DNA of 64,000 bases from Propionibacteriaceae bacterium UBA7704. Lineage in GTDB: Bacteria; Actinomycetota; Actinomycetes; Propionibacteriales; Propionibacteriaceae. How positions within the stretch are numbered: position 1 is the stretch's first letter; every line of letters begins with the position of its first letter. The notes under the pieces are model-generated. The model worked only from the letters and a program-made list of their open reading frames with translations, was not told where the DNA came from and did no database searches. Below are positions 1 through 8,346 of the stretch, piece after piece. The position numbers and the translations under genes were made by a program. The stretch covers positions 148,648 to 212,647 of the forward strand of contig DLGC01000002.1 in NCBI GenBank assembly GCA_002482525.1, in the 5' to 3' direction.

Positions 1-653
1 TTGACCGACGGTTTGGCCGCGAGCCGATCCACGATGACGTCGATGGAGTGTTTGCGCTGCTTGTCCAGCGCAGGCGGCTCCAGCAGTTGGTATAGCTCCC
101 CGTCGACCCGGGCTCGCGAAAAGCCTTGGGCAGCGAGTTGCCGGAACAGGTCCACATACTCGCCCTTGCGCCCTCGCACCACCGGGGCCAGGATCTGAAA
201 ACGCGTCCCTTCGGGGAGTTCCAGCAGCCGGTCGGTGATCTGTTGCGGGCTCTGCTTGCTGATCCGTTCGCCACACTCCACACAGTGCGGCTGGCCAGCC
301 CGGGCGAACAGCAATCGCAGGTAGTCGTAAATCTCGGTGATGGTTCCCACGGTCGAGCGCGGGTTGCGGCTGGTCGACTTCTGGTCGATGGAAACCGCCG
401 GCGACAGACCCTCGATGAAGTCGACATCGGGCTTGTCCATCTGACCCAGGAACTGTCGTGCGTAGGCCGAGAGGCTCTCCACATAGCGGCGCTGGCCCTC
501 AGCGAAAATGGTGTCGAAGGCCAGGCTCGACTTGCCCGAACCCGACAAGCCGGTGAACACGATCAGAGCATCTCTGGGCAGGTCGAGATTCAGATTTCGC
601 AGATTGTGCTCGCGGGCACCCCGAACGATCAAGCGGTCAGACACGTAGGACAT
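1..653 (-). CDS. uvrA: UvrA, excinuclease ABC subunit A (N-terminal part; rest lies beyond the window)
   Basis: DNA-damage recognition ATPase of nucleotide excision repair, which loads UvrB onto lesions in the cytoplasm. Translating the minus strand from ATG at 653 gives [20 protein letters not shown], then the first Walker A motif GLSGSGKSS at about residues 38-46, the Q-loop region around [16 protein letters not shown], and a CxxC pair (HCVECGE) starting the first zinc-binding insertion. About 217 residues of an expected 950 or more are present. It diverges from the MDMPI-family gene at 726. A poor LexA-like half site lies upstream but is not convincing. Family assignment is certain; the C-terminus cannot be assessed. 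Confidence 0.97.
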   Translation of the reverse strand, partial: MSYVSDRLIVRGAREHNLRNLNLDLPRDALIVFTGLSGSGKSSLAFDTIFAEGQRRYVESLSAYARQFLGQMDKPDVDFIEGLSPAVSIDQKSTSRNPRSTVGTITEIYDYLRLLFARAGQPHCVECGERISKQSPQQITDRLLELPEGTRFQILAPVVRGRKGEYVDLFRQLAAQGFSRARVDGELYQLLEPPALDKQRKHSIDVIVDRLAAKPSV

Positions 654-725
654 GGTAGATCGTGGCTCTGACACTACGTTCGAGGGGATTGGCTCTGAGG
701 TACATATGGCCCTAGGTTTGCCTAC

Positions 726-1436
726 ATGGTTGTGAACCTGGAGTCGGTCCCGGTGGCTGAAATCCACCGCTGGAAGACCGAAGCGACCCAACGGTTGCTC
801 GGCTCCACCATCGGTTTCACCGAAGAACAGTGGCATCAGGCATCCGGTGTTCCCGGGTGGACACGCGCCCATGTCGCTACCCACCTGGCCCGCAATGCCG
901 ACTACCTGCGCACCGTGCTGGTGGCGGCACAGGCCGGACTCAGCCAGCCAGAGTTACCCAGCCAGCGGGAACGTCGCCATGAGTTGGAGTTGGGTGCCGA
1001 TCGTCCGGGCCTGGAATTGCAGATCGATCTGGATGCCTCCTGTGGCGCATTGCAGAGCACCATCGAAGCCACCACTGACTGGACGCCGCAGGTTCACCTC
1101 AACGACGCCGACCTGCCCCTGTCGGTCGTGCCGTTGATTCGCATGCACGAAGTCTCCGTGCACCATCTCGACCTCGCCTGCGGCGTCAGTGCTGATGATC
1201 TCGCCGCCGACGCTGCCGAATGGCTGCTGCGCTGGGTGCTGTTCCGGCTCGAGGACGCTGACATCCCGCGCCTGAAGGTCATCGGGGATTCAATTCAAGC
1301 CGTCATCGGCACCGGCCCGGAGCAGCCACACGAAGTGCATGCACACGATGCTCGCCTATGGGCCTGGCTCAGCGGTCGCACCGCGCCGGCCTCGGTCAAC
1401 GGCGCCGAGAACCTGCAGCTACCGCTCCTCGGCTGA
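726..1436 (+). CDS. Maleylpyruvate isomerase family mycothiol-dependent protein (MDMPI/DinB-like fold)
   Basis: A 236-aa soluble protein with the N-terminal MDMPI signature: Trp/His-rich first helices, the [12 protein letters not shown] segment, then [18 protein letters not shown], whose His is in the position that binds metal in DinB-like proteins. A second conserved part, [12 protein letters not shown] at about 139-150, supplies two further likely metal ligands. The family uses mycothiol as cofactor and includes maleylpyruvate isomerase, but most members have unknown substrates and no gentisate pathway gene is nearby, so the substrate is not assigned. The ATG at 726 follows a weak AGG. Its 3' end overlaps the convergent terC by 18 nt. 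Confidence 0.85.
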   Translation: MVVNLESVPVAEIHRWKTEATQRLLGSTIGFTEEQWHQASGVPGWTRAHVATHLARNADYLRTVLVAAQAGLSQPELPSQRERRHELELGADRPGLELQIDLDASCGALQSTIEATTDWTPQVHLNDADLPLSVVPLIRMHEVSVHHLDLACGVSADDLAADAAEWLLRWVLFRLEDADIPRLKVIGDSIQAVIGTGPEQPHEVHAHDARLWAWLSGRTAPASVNGAENLQLPLLG

Positions 1437-2393
1437 GTCCGATCGGCGCGACGCCCACAGGCTCGCAGCCGTGGTGACGGCCAGCACCACCACGATCACG
1501 ACCAGCGACACCCAGATCGGCATCTCGCCGTCGGGACCCAACCACCAGGTGAACCCGAACGGGCGCAGGAACTCCAGGATCATCTTGACGCCGATGAAGC
1601 CCAGAATCACCGCCAGGCCCACCGACAGGTACACCAGTCGATCCAGCAGCCCGCCGATCATGAAGTAGAGCTGACGCAGGCCCATCAGGGCGAAGACATT
1701 CGCCGTGAACACCAGGTACGGCTCCTGGGTGATGCCGAAAATGGCCGGGATCGAATCCAGCGCGAACAGCAGGTCGGTGCTGCCGAGCGCCACCACCACG
1801 ATGAGCATCGGTGTCACCAATCGACGACCGTCCAGCCGCACGCTCATCGCCGTGCCGTGATACTCCGCAGTGGCCGGGAAGGTCGCACGCACCCAGCGCA
1901 AGACCGCGTTCTCGGTGAACTCCTCCTCATCTGAGCGCCGATAGTCCAGGTACAGCTTGATCGCGGTGTAGATCAAGAAGCCGCCGAAGACCAGAAAAGC
2001 CCATGAGAACGTCGAAATGAAGGCCGCGCCCAGACCGATGAAAATGCCCCGAAACACCAGGGCCAACATGATGCCCACCATCAGCGCAAACTGCTGAAGG
2101 TCACGCGGCACACTGAGCTTGGCCATGATCACGACGAAGATGAACAGGTTGTCCACGCTCAGGCTGTACTCGATGAGCCAGCCGGTGTAGTACTGGCCCG
2201 AATACACCGGACCCCAGAGCATCCACACGATCAGTCCGAAGACCACGCCCAGGCCGACGAAGACCATGATCGCGATCCCGGCCTCCTTCAGCGAAGGCAC
2301 GTGTGGCCGACGGCCGATGATGAACAGGTCGACCACCAAAGCCAAGGCCAACACCGCGATCGTGATCATCCACACCGTGGTGGAAACGTGCAT
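1419..2393 (-). CDS. TerC family integral membrane protein
   Basis: Multi-spanning membrane protein of the TerC/Alx family, linked to tellurite resistance and, in better-studied members, to manganese export and metal loading of secreted proteins. Visible are about nine hydrophobic segments and the two acidic signatures of the family, SVDNLFIFVVI and STDLLFALDSIPAIFGIT, whose Asp residues sit in membrane helices. I chose the ATG at 2393 because AAAGG lies seven bases upstream; an ATG five codons earlier (2408) has no ribosome binding site. The gap to uvrB is about 90 nt, too short and featureless for a yybP-ykoY manganese riboswitch. Substrate is inferred only from the family. Confidence 0.88.
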   Translation of the reverse strand: MHVSTTVWMITIAVLALALVVDLFIIGRRPHVPSLKEAGIAIMVFVGLGVVFGLIVWMLWGPVYSGQYYTGWLIEYSLSVDNLFIFVVIMAKLSVPRDLQQFALMVGIMLALVFRGIFIGLGAAFISTFSWAFLVFGGFLIYTAIKLYLDYRRSDEEEFTENAVLRWVRATFPATAEYHGTAMSVRLDGRRLVTPMLIVVVALGSTDLLFALDSIPAIFGITQEPYLVFTANVFALMGLRQLYFMIGGLLDRLVYLSVGLAVILGFIGVKMILEFLRPFGFTWWLGPDGEMPIWVSLVVIVVVLAVTTAASLWASRRSDSAEER

Positions 2394-2481
2394 GTGCTGA
2401 CCTTTCATGCCGCGCGGTCGGTTCAGGGGGCAGTGTGTTGGTGCCCATTCTCGCAGCAGCGAGGCGCTGCGACGAACCGGC

Positions 2482-4605
2482 TCAAGCAGTCGCAGCCAGC
2501 AACTGTCGTAGCGTCTTCTTCAAGTCGGCGATCTCGTCGCGCAGGCGGGCTGCCAGTTCGAACTGCAGGTCGGCCGCGGCGGCGTGCATCTGCTCGGTGA
2601 GTTCGCTGATCAGTTTCGCCAACTCCGGCGCCGGCATGTCGCCCAGATCGCGACTCTTGGTGCCATCGTCTGTGAACGGCACCGGCGATCCGGTTGATTT
2701 CGGTGACACCCCTGCCTTGTTGACCAGCGCCGCCGTGTCGGCATCCTCACGGGCCAGCAGGTCGGTGAGGTCGGCGATCTTCTTGCGCAGTGGCTGCGGA
2801 TCGACGCCATGTGCGGTGTTGTACGCGACCTGCTTGGCGCGCCGTCGGTTCGTCTCGTCGATGGCCGCCGCCATCGACGGGGTGATCTGGTCGGCGTACA
2901 TGTGCACCTGGCCCTCGACATTTCGGGCAGCACGGCCAATGGTCTGGATCAACGATCGCTCTGAGCGAAGGAATCCCTCCTTGTCCGCGTCAAGAATCGA
3001 GACCAGGCTCACTTCGGGCAGGTCCAGACCTTCCCGCAGCAGGTTGATGCCCACCAGCACATCGAACATTCCCAACCGCAACTCGCGCAGCAGTTCGATC
3101 CGACGCAGCGTGTCGACCTCGGAGTGCAGGTAGCGGGTCCGTACGCCGTTCTCCAGCAAATAGTCGGTCAAGTCCTCGGCCATCTTCTTGGTCAGTGTGG
3201 TGACCAGGACGCGCTGGTCGGCCTCGGCGCGCAGGCGGATCTCGGCCATCAGATCGTCGATCTGTCCTTTGGTGGGTTTCAGCACGATCTCGGGATCGAC
3301 CAACCCGGTGGGCCGGATCAATTGTTCGACGATCCCGTCTGCTTTGGCCATCTCGTACGGGCCGGGGGTCGCCGAGAGGTAGACGGTTTGACCGATGCGC
3401 TCCACGAACTCCTCCCAGCGCAAGGGACGGTTGTCCATCGCAGAGGGCAACCGGAAGCCGTGTTCGACCAGGGTCCGTTTGCGCGACATGTCGCCCTCGT
3501 ACATGCCCCCGATCTGCGGCACCGTGACATGGGACTCGTCAATCACCAGCAGGAAGTCCTCGGCGAAGTAGTCCAGCAGACAGTTGGGCGCACTCCCCTG
3601 GCCGCGTCCGTCGATATGCCGGGAGTAGTTCTCGATGCCAGAGCAGGTGCCGATCTGGCGCATCATCTCGATGTCGTAGCTGGTGCGCATCCGGAGCCGC
3701 TGCGCCTCCAGCAGTTTGTTCGCCGCAGTGAGTTCGGCGAGCCGACCTTCGAGTTCGGCCTCGATGTCGCCGATCGCTCGCTCCATGCGCTCCGGTCCGG
3801 CCACGTAGTGCGACGCCGGAAAGATGTAGATCTCGGTGTCGGTACTGAGCACCTCACCGCTGACCGGATGCAAGGTCGACAGCGCCTCGATCTCGTCGCC
3901 GAAGAACTCGATGCGCACAGCATGTTCCTCGTACATGGGGAACACCTCGACGGTGTCGCCGCGCACCCGAAAGGTACCGCGGGTGGCGGCCACGTCGTTG
4001 CGCACATATTGGATGTCGACCAGCCGTCGCAGCAGCGAGTCGCGATCATGTTGTTCACCGACCCGCAGCCGAATCATCCGATCCACGTACTCCTGCGGAG
4101 TGCCCAGACCATAGATCGCCGAAACCGTCGCGACCACGATCACGTCACGGCGAGTGAGCAGGGAGTTCGTCGCCGAGTGGCGAAGCCGTTCGACCTCCTC
4201 GTTCAGCGAGGAATCCTTCTCGATGTAGGTATCGGTCTGCGGCACATAGGCCTCGGGTTGGTAGTAGTCGTAGTAGGAGACGAAATACTCCACCGCGTTC
4301 TGGGGAAAGAACTGTCGCAGCTCATTGGCAAACTGCGCAGCCAGAGTCTTGTTCGGCTGCATCACCAGCAGCGGTCGCTGCAGCCGTTCGGCCAGCCACG
4401 CCACGGTCGCGGTCTTACCGGTACCGGTAGCACCGAGCAGCACGACGTTTTGCTGGCCGGCCCGCAAGCGGGCTTCCAAGTCGTCGATCGCGGCCGGCTG
4501 GTCACCGGCCGGTTCGAAGTCGGCAACGACTTCCAAAGGGGCCACTCGTCGTTGAACATCAGTTACTGGTCGCACGTCAGCAAGCTTAGGTGTCGCCTCT
4601 GACAT
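2482..4605 (-). CDS. uvrB: UvrB, excinuclease ABC subunit B
   Basis: Helicase-like core of the UvrABC excision nuclease, receiving the lesion from UvrA and recruiting UvrC. The 707-aa length is typical. Walker A GATGTGKT is at residues 58-65. The beta-hairpin region [21 protein letters not shown] follows at about 115-135, and helicase motifs include LLVIDESH and the QTIGRAARN motif VI. The C-terminal UVR domain ([26 protein letters not shown]) that binds UvrC is intact. Start is ATG at 4605. Downstream of coaE with a 48-nt gap, so probably co-transcribed; I see no LexA box immediately upstream. Confidence 0.98.
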   Translation of the reverse strand: MSEATPKLADVRPVTDVQRRVAPLEVVADFEPAGDQPAAIDDLEARLRAGQQNVVLLGATGTGKTATVAWLAERLQRPLLVMQPNKTLAAQFANELRQFFPQNAVEYFVSYYDYYQPEAYVPQTDTYIEKDSSLNEEVERLRHSATNSLLTRRDVIVVATVSAIYGLGTPQEYVDRMIRLRVGEQHDRDSLLRRLVDIQYVRNDVAATRGTFRVRGDTVEVFPMYEEHAVRIEFFGDEIEALSTLHPVSGEVLSTDTEIYIFPASHYVAGPERMERAIGDIEAELEGRLAELTAANKLLEAQRLRMRTSYDIEMMRQIGTCSGIENYSRHIDGRGQGSAPNCLLDYFAEDFLLVIDESHVTVPQIGGMYEGDMSRKRTLVEHGFRLPSAMDNRPLRWEEFVERIGQTVYLSATPGPYEMAKADGIVEQLIRPTGLVDPEIVLKPTKGQIDDLMAEIRLRAEADQRVLVTTLTKKMAEDLTDYLLENGVRTRYLHSEVDTLRRIELLRELRLGMFDVLVGINLLREGLDLPEVSLVSILDADKEGFLRSERSLIQTIGRAARNVEGQVHMYADQITPSMAAAIDETNRRRAKQVAYNTAHGVDPQPLRKKIADLTDLLAREDADTAALVNKAGVSPKSTGSPVPFTDDGTKSRDLGDMPAPELAKLISELTEQMHAAAADLQFELAARLRDEIADLKKTLRQLLAATA

Positions 4606-4653
4606 CCCCGATGGCCGGACCTATTCGAGACTGCGGACCGGTCGGGAGGAAAC

Positions 4654-5262
4654 TCAGCGACCCGGCGTGGTGGGTCCGATCGACGCACGCCACGCGTCAT
4701 CCACAGCGCTGCGCAGTTGCTCGGTGGAGCCGTCGTTGACGATGACCACATCAGCCACCGCCAGGCGTTCGGGTCGTGAAGCCTGTGCCTGGACCCGTGC
4801 GGCAGCCTCGGCGTCGGACAAACCGTCCCGAAGCCGCAACCGGGCCAGTTGAACGGCGGGATCGACATCGACCACCCAAACCTGGTCGAAAGAGCCCTCC
4901 TGCCCGGTCTCCACCAGCAACGGGATGACCTGGACCACCACCGCATCGCTCGGTGCGGACGCCATCAGCTCGGCAGCCCGCGCCCGCACGGCAGGATGAA
5001 TGATCGCCTCCAGCTCCTTGCGCGCCTGTGGATCAGCGAACACGACGCGCCCCAGCGCAGCCCGGTCCAAGACCCCTTCGGGGGTGAGGATCTGCTCGCC
5101 GAACCGTTGCGTGACTGCCTGCAGCCCCGGCGAGCCGGGCGCCACCGCGTCACGGGCGAGTTGATCAGCGTCGAGGATCATCGCACCGAGCTCGGCAAGC
5201 CGCTCAGCCACCGTGGATTTGCCCGAGGCAATCCCTCCGGTGAGCCCGATCCGGGTCACCAC
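4654..5262 (-). CDS. coaE: Dephospho-CoA kinase
   Basis: Last step of coenzyme A synthesis: ATP-dependent phosphorylation of the 3'-OH of dephospho-CoA. The 202-aa protein begins with IGLTGGIASGKSTVAERL, a P-loop at residues 8-16, followed by DADQLARDAVAPG in the CoA-binding region and a LID-like stretch with RLRLRDGLSDAEAAARV. It lacks the C-terminal UPF0157 domain found in the mycobacterial enzyme. The start is GTG; GTG at 5259 would give the usual 4-nt GTGA overlap with the gene upstream and may be the real one. Located between rpsA and uvrB as in other actinobacteria. Confidence 0.96.
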   Translation of the reverse strand: MVTRIGLTGGIASGKSTVAERLAELGAMILDADQLARDAVAPGSPGLQAVTQRFGEQILTPEGVLDRAALGRVVFADPQARKELEAIIHPAVRARAAELMASAPSDAVVVQVIPLLVETGQEGSFDQVWVVDVDPAVQLARLRLRDGLSDAEAAARVQAQASRPERLAVADVVIVNDGSTEQLRSAVDDAWRASIGPTTPGR

Positions 5263-5945
5263 GGCCAGGCCCCGACCAGATTGGCGACGAATCCCTGCGC
5301 ATCAGCCACCAGTGCCGACTTGGGGTCAGCAGTCAGCAGTTGGCTGATCGCCAAGGCACGACGGGTATCGGTATCGACGAAGACATCGACGATCTGGCGG
5401 GCTTTCTTCCCGTGTACCGCGCCGGAGCCGCGCACCTCGATCGCCGGGCTGCCCGCCACCGTCCGGCCAGCCGCCTTGGTCGGATTGACTTTCACCGAAG
5501 GCTGCAGCGCGGCCAATGCCTCGGACATGATGGTCGCATCCTCACCGCTCTGATCCTCCAGCACCACGGCCCTGACCTCGTTGCTGCCGTGCTGGATGAC
5601 CCAGCCTCGCGAGTCCCCGGTCAGGTCCCAATCGGCCGGTGCGGCGGCAAACACTGCGGTCCCGAAGGGATCGACGTCCTGGCCGGCGGTCAGATCGGAC
5701 TGTCTGGCGAAGACCTCAATGCCGATCACCGCCACCACCGGGATTCCCACCAACCAGCCCAACGCACTGCGGCGCGACACACTCTGCGAGGAGAGATTCC
5801 ACCCCAGCGTCCGGGTATCGACCGGGGACGGCGTCGCGGCGGGCTTTCGCGGTGTGGCCAGTGCATCCGGCACCGGCCCGGACGCCGACTCCGGCGACGT
5901 ACGCGGATAGTTCTCGAACTGCGTGATGGGACTCTGACCCGTCAA
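5256..5945 (-). CDS. Hypothetical membrane-anchored protein with N-terminal extension
   Basis: Not recognised. A Pro/Ser-rich N-terminal stretch of about 50 residues is followed by VSRRSALGWLVGIPVVAVIGIEVFA, one hydrophobic segment preceded by a twin arginine that resembles a weak Tat signal. Beyond it lies a beta-rich soluble domain (DWDLTGDSRGWVIQ, DVFVDTDTRRALAISQL), which I expect outside the membrane. I chose TTG at 5945 because CCTCGGGAGG lies five bases upstream; the frame is open to a TTG at 6002, which lacks such a site. It overlaps coaE by a few bases, so coaE is probably translationally coupled to it. Function is unknown; it resembles PsbP/LpqN-type exported domains only in general layout. 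Confidence 0.7.
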   Translation of the reverse strand: MTGQSPITQFENYPRTSPESASGPVPDALATPRKPAATPSPVDTRTLGWNLSSQSVSRRSALGWLVGIPVVAVIGIEVFARQSDLTAGQDVDPFGTAVFAAAPADWDLTGDSRGWVIQHGSNEVRAVVLEDQSGEDATIMSEALAALQPSVKVNPTKAAGRTVAGSPAIEVRGSGAVHGKKARQIVDVFVDTDTRRALAISQLLTADPKSALVADAQGFVANLVGAWPW

Positions 5946-6015
5946 GCCGACCTCCCGAGGTGATTGGCTCAGAGCCTGCCAGCGCGCGACCGGTGTTCGC
6001 AACTCTGTGCGGAAG

Positions 6016-6053
6016 CAGTAATGGCCGCCGCCCGAAGGCGACGGCCATTACTG
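6016..6053 (-). terminator. Hairpin terminator after rpsA
   Basis: A perfect 12-bp inverted repeat, CAGTAATGGCCG at 6016-6027 and CGGCCATTACTG at 6042-6053, with a GC-rich loop region. It lies 13 nt after the rpsA stop codon and before the next minus-strand gene. There is no long T-run, as is common for actinobacterial terminators. Confidence 0.75.
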
Positions 6054-6066
6054 GCTGGATCAATGA

Positions 6067-7524
6067 TCAGCGGCTGCCGGTCAGCTTCTCCCGCAAGGCC
6101 TGCAGGGCCTCATCGGACGCCAGCGAGCCTTCCGGAGCGGTCTCGTCGACCCCACCGGCGGAGTACGCAGCCGTATTGGCCTCGTTGACCGCAGCCTGCA
6201 CATCAGCAGCCTCGGCCTCCTCGACCTGCTTCTTGTGCGCCAGCCAACGGGCCTGGGCCTCGGCGTACTGCTGCTCCCAGGCGCGCTGCTGCTCCTCGTA
6301 ACCGGGCTTCCACTCCTGGGTCTCGGGATCGAAACCTTCGGGGTAGATGTAGTTGCCCTGCTCGTCGTAGGAGGCAGTCATGCCGTACAGCGCAGGATCG
6401 AAGTCGTCGGCAGCGATATCGACACCCTCATTGGCCTGCTTAAGGCTGAGGCTGATACGACGACGCTCCAGATCGATGTCGATGATCTTGACCATGACCT
6501 CGTCGTTGACGGTGACGACCTGCTCGGGGATCTCCACATGACGCTCGGCCAACTCCGAGACGTGCACCAAGCCCTCGATGCCCTCCTCGACGCGGACGAA
6601 CGCACCGAACGGCACCAGCTTGGTGACCTTGCCGGACACGATCTGACCGATCTGGTGGGTACGAGCGAAGGTCTGCCAGGGATCTTCCTGGGTCGCCTTG
6701 AGCGACAGCGAGACCCGCTCGCGATCCATGTCGACATCCAACACCTCGACGGTGACCTCATCGCCGACCTCGACGACCTCGGAAGGATGATCGATGTGCT
6801 TCCAGCTCAGCTCGGACACGTGCACCAGGCCGTCCACACCGCCCAGATCGACGAAGGCGCCGAAGTTGACGATGGAGGACACCACACCCTTGCGGATCTG
6901 GCCCTTGGTGAGCTGGTTGAGGAAGGTGTGACGAACCTCGGACTGGGTCTGCTCCAGCCACGCCCGGCGAGAAAGCACCACATTGTTGCGGTTCTTGTCG
7001 AGCTCAATGATCTTGGCTTCCAACTCCATGCCGACATAGGGCTGCAGATCGCGCACGCGACGCATCTCCACCAACGAAGCCGGCAGGAAGCCGCGCAGGC
7101 CGATGTCGATGATCAAGCCACCCTTGACGACCTCGATGACGCGTCCGGTGACGACGCCGTCCTCTTCCTTGACCTTCTCGATCTGTCCCCAGGCGCGCTC
7201 GTACTGAGCCCGCTTCTTGGACAGGATCAGGCGACCTTCTTTGTCTTCCTTCTGCTGAACCAGGGCCTCGATCTCATCGCCGACGCTGACCACATCGAAT
7301 GGGTCCACATCGTGCTTGATGGAGAGTTCCTTGGAAGGGATGACGCCTTCGGTCTTGTAGCCGATATCGAGCAGGACCTCGTCCCGATCGACCTTGACGA
7401 CTGTTCCGGTGACGATGTCACCGTCGTTGAAGTATTTGATAGTGGCGTCGACTGCTTCGAGGAAAGCTTCGGGCGATCCGAAATCGTCCACTGCGACGCT
7501 GAGCGTTGCCTCAGGTGAGGTCAT
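6067..7524 (-). CDS. rpsA: 30S ribosomal protein S1
   Basis: RNA-binding ribosomal protein that helps mRNA docking on the 30S subunit. The 485-aa protein has four S1 domains, typical of actinobacteria rather than the six of E. coli: about residues 35-105 (GDIVTGTVVKVDRDEVLLDIGYKTEGVIP), 120-190, 205-275 (KGQIRKGVVSSIVNFGAFVD) and 290-360 (GQIVSGKVTKLVPFGAFVRVEEG). An acidic, Gln/Ala-rich tail of about 110 residues follows. ATG at 7524 has GGAG nine bases upstream. A strong hairpin follows the stop. It sits next to polA and coaE as in mycobacteria. Confidence 0.98.
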   Translation of the reverse strand: MTSPEATLSVAVDDFGSPEAFLEAVDATIKYFNDGDIVTGTVVKVDRDEVLLDIGYKTEGVIPSKELSIKHDVDPFDVVSVGDEIEALVQQKEDKEGRLILSKKRAQYERAWGQIEKVKEEDGVVTGRVIEVVKGGLIIDIGLRGFLPASLVEMRRVRDLQPYVGMELEAKIIELDKNRNNVVLSRRAWLEQTQSEVRHTFLNQLTKGQIRKGVVSSIVNFGAFVDLGGVDGLVHVSELSWKHIDHPSEVVEVGDEVTVEVLDVDMDRERVSLSLKATQEDPWQTFARTHQIGQIVSGKVTKLVPFGAFVRVEEGIEGLVHVSELAERHVEIPEQVVTVNDEVMVKIIDIDLERRRISLSLKQANEGVDIAADDFDPALYGMTASYDEQGNYIYPEGFDPETQEWKPGYEEQQRAWEQQYAEAQARWLAHKKQVEEAEAADVQAAVNEANTAAYSAGGVDETAPEGSLASDEALQALREKLTGSR

Positions 7525-7758
7525 GTAGTAGGGCTCCGATGGGTTGGTCTGTTCAGGTGGTCACACTGCGACCATTGCTCCGGTTGGATTTGGTCCAGGC
7601 TGACCTGGGATAGTCCGCACGAAAGCGCGCTGACCCACTAGGTCTGAGGTCATGCCGGTCGTAGTGCAACCGACAGCCTATCGATCAGCGTTGGGAAGGG
7701 TCAATCCGGTGGGGGTCTTCCGGGTTAGGCTGTGTGAAAGCCAAAGGAGGACCCACCC

Positions 7759-8331
7759 ATGAGCGGTACCGCGATCATCCACGACGCTACCTTGACCCCC
7801 AGCAAACTCGAGCTGCTAGCCGCCTGGCTCCCCAGTCAGTCCTGGTTCACCGGTTCTGCGGAGGATCTGGAACGCGTGGCGGGGTTCCGATTCGTTGATC
7901 CCGACGGCGAAGTCGGCATCGACACCATGCTGGTGCGATCGGCGGGAGTCATCTACCAGGTGCCGGTCACCTACCGGGCCGAACCCCTGGAGGACGCCGA
8001 GTCGGCCTTGATCGGCACCATGGAGCATTCGGTCCTGGGAACTCGCTACACCTACGACGCGGTGGCCGATCCGGTCTACCTGGTGGAACTGATGCGCGTC
8101 ATTCATGAGGCCGACAACGAGGCCGACCTGTCGCGCGGCGAAAAGTCCATGACGGTGCGCGGTTCCGGCATTGTGCCGGTCGCCAACGCCGCCGGCGAGA
8201 TGATGCGCGTCATTCGAGTGCTGGACGGCGAGCATGTGCCGCCATCGCCACCACGGCCGTTGGGCTGGCTCACTGGCCGCTGGACCGATGCCGACGGCGA
8301 GCACGAGCAGATTCTGGTGACACTGCGTTAG
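7759..8331 (+). CDS. Maltokinase N-terminal cap-like domain protein
   Basis: A 190-aa soluble protein made only of the cap domain that in maltokinase (Pep2/Mak) precedes the kinase fold. Supporting segments are LELLAAWLPSQSWFTG near the N-terminus, the strand-rich VLVRSAGVIYQVPVTYRAEPL, and GTMEHSVLGTRYTYDAVADPVYLVEL. The kinase part is absent, so it cannot itself phosphorylate maltose; stand-alone cap proteins are widespread in actinobacteria and have no proven role. It has an excellent Shine-Dalgarno, AAAGGAGG, eight bases before ATG 7759. It diverges from rpsA across a 234-nt gap and converges with polA. Assignment rests on family resemblance recalled, not on a search. Confidence 0.75.
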   Translation: MSGTAIIHDATLTPSKLELLAAWLPSQSWFTGSAEDLERVAGFRFVDPDGEVGIDTMLVRSAGVIYQVPVTYRAEPLEDAESALIGTMEHSVLGTRYTYDAVADPVYLVELMRVIHEADNEADLSRGEKSMTVRGSGIVPVANAAGEMMRVIRVLDGEHVPPSPPRPLGWLTGRWTDADGEHEQILVTLR

Positions 8332-8346
8332 CGGGCGCGGTCAAGT

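Noticed and set aside
670..683. LexA-box-like sequence upstream of uvrA
   Set aside because: Only one half site (TCGAAC) is present; the other half matches 2 of 6 positions.
2394..2481. Possible yybP-ykoY manganese riboswitch before terC
   Set aside because: The gap is less than 90 nt and I see neither the conserved loops nor a terminator.
6003..6066. Tandem repeat or attachment site around the CAGTAATGGCC motif
   Set aside because: It is a single perfect inverted repeat just after rpsA and is explained as a terminator.
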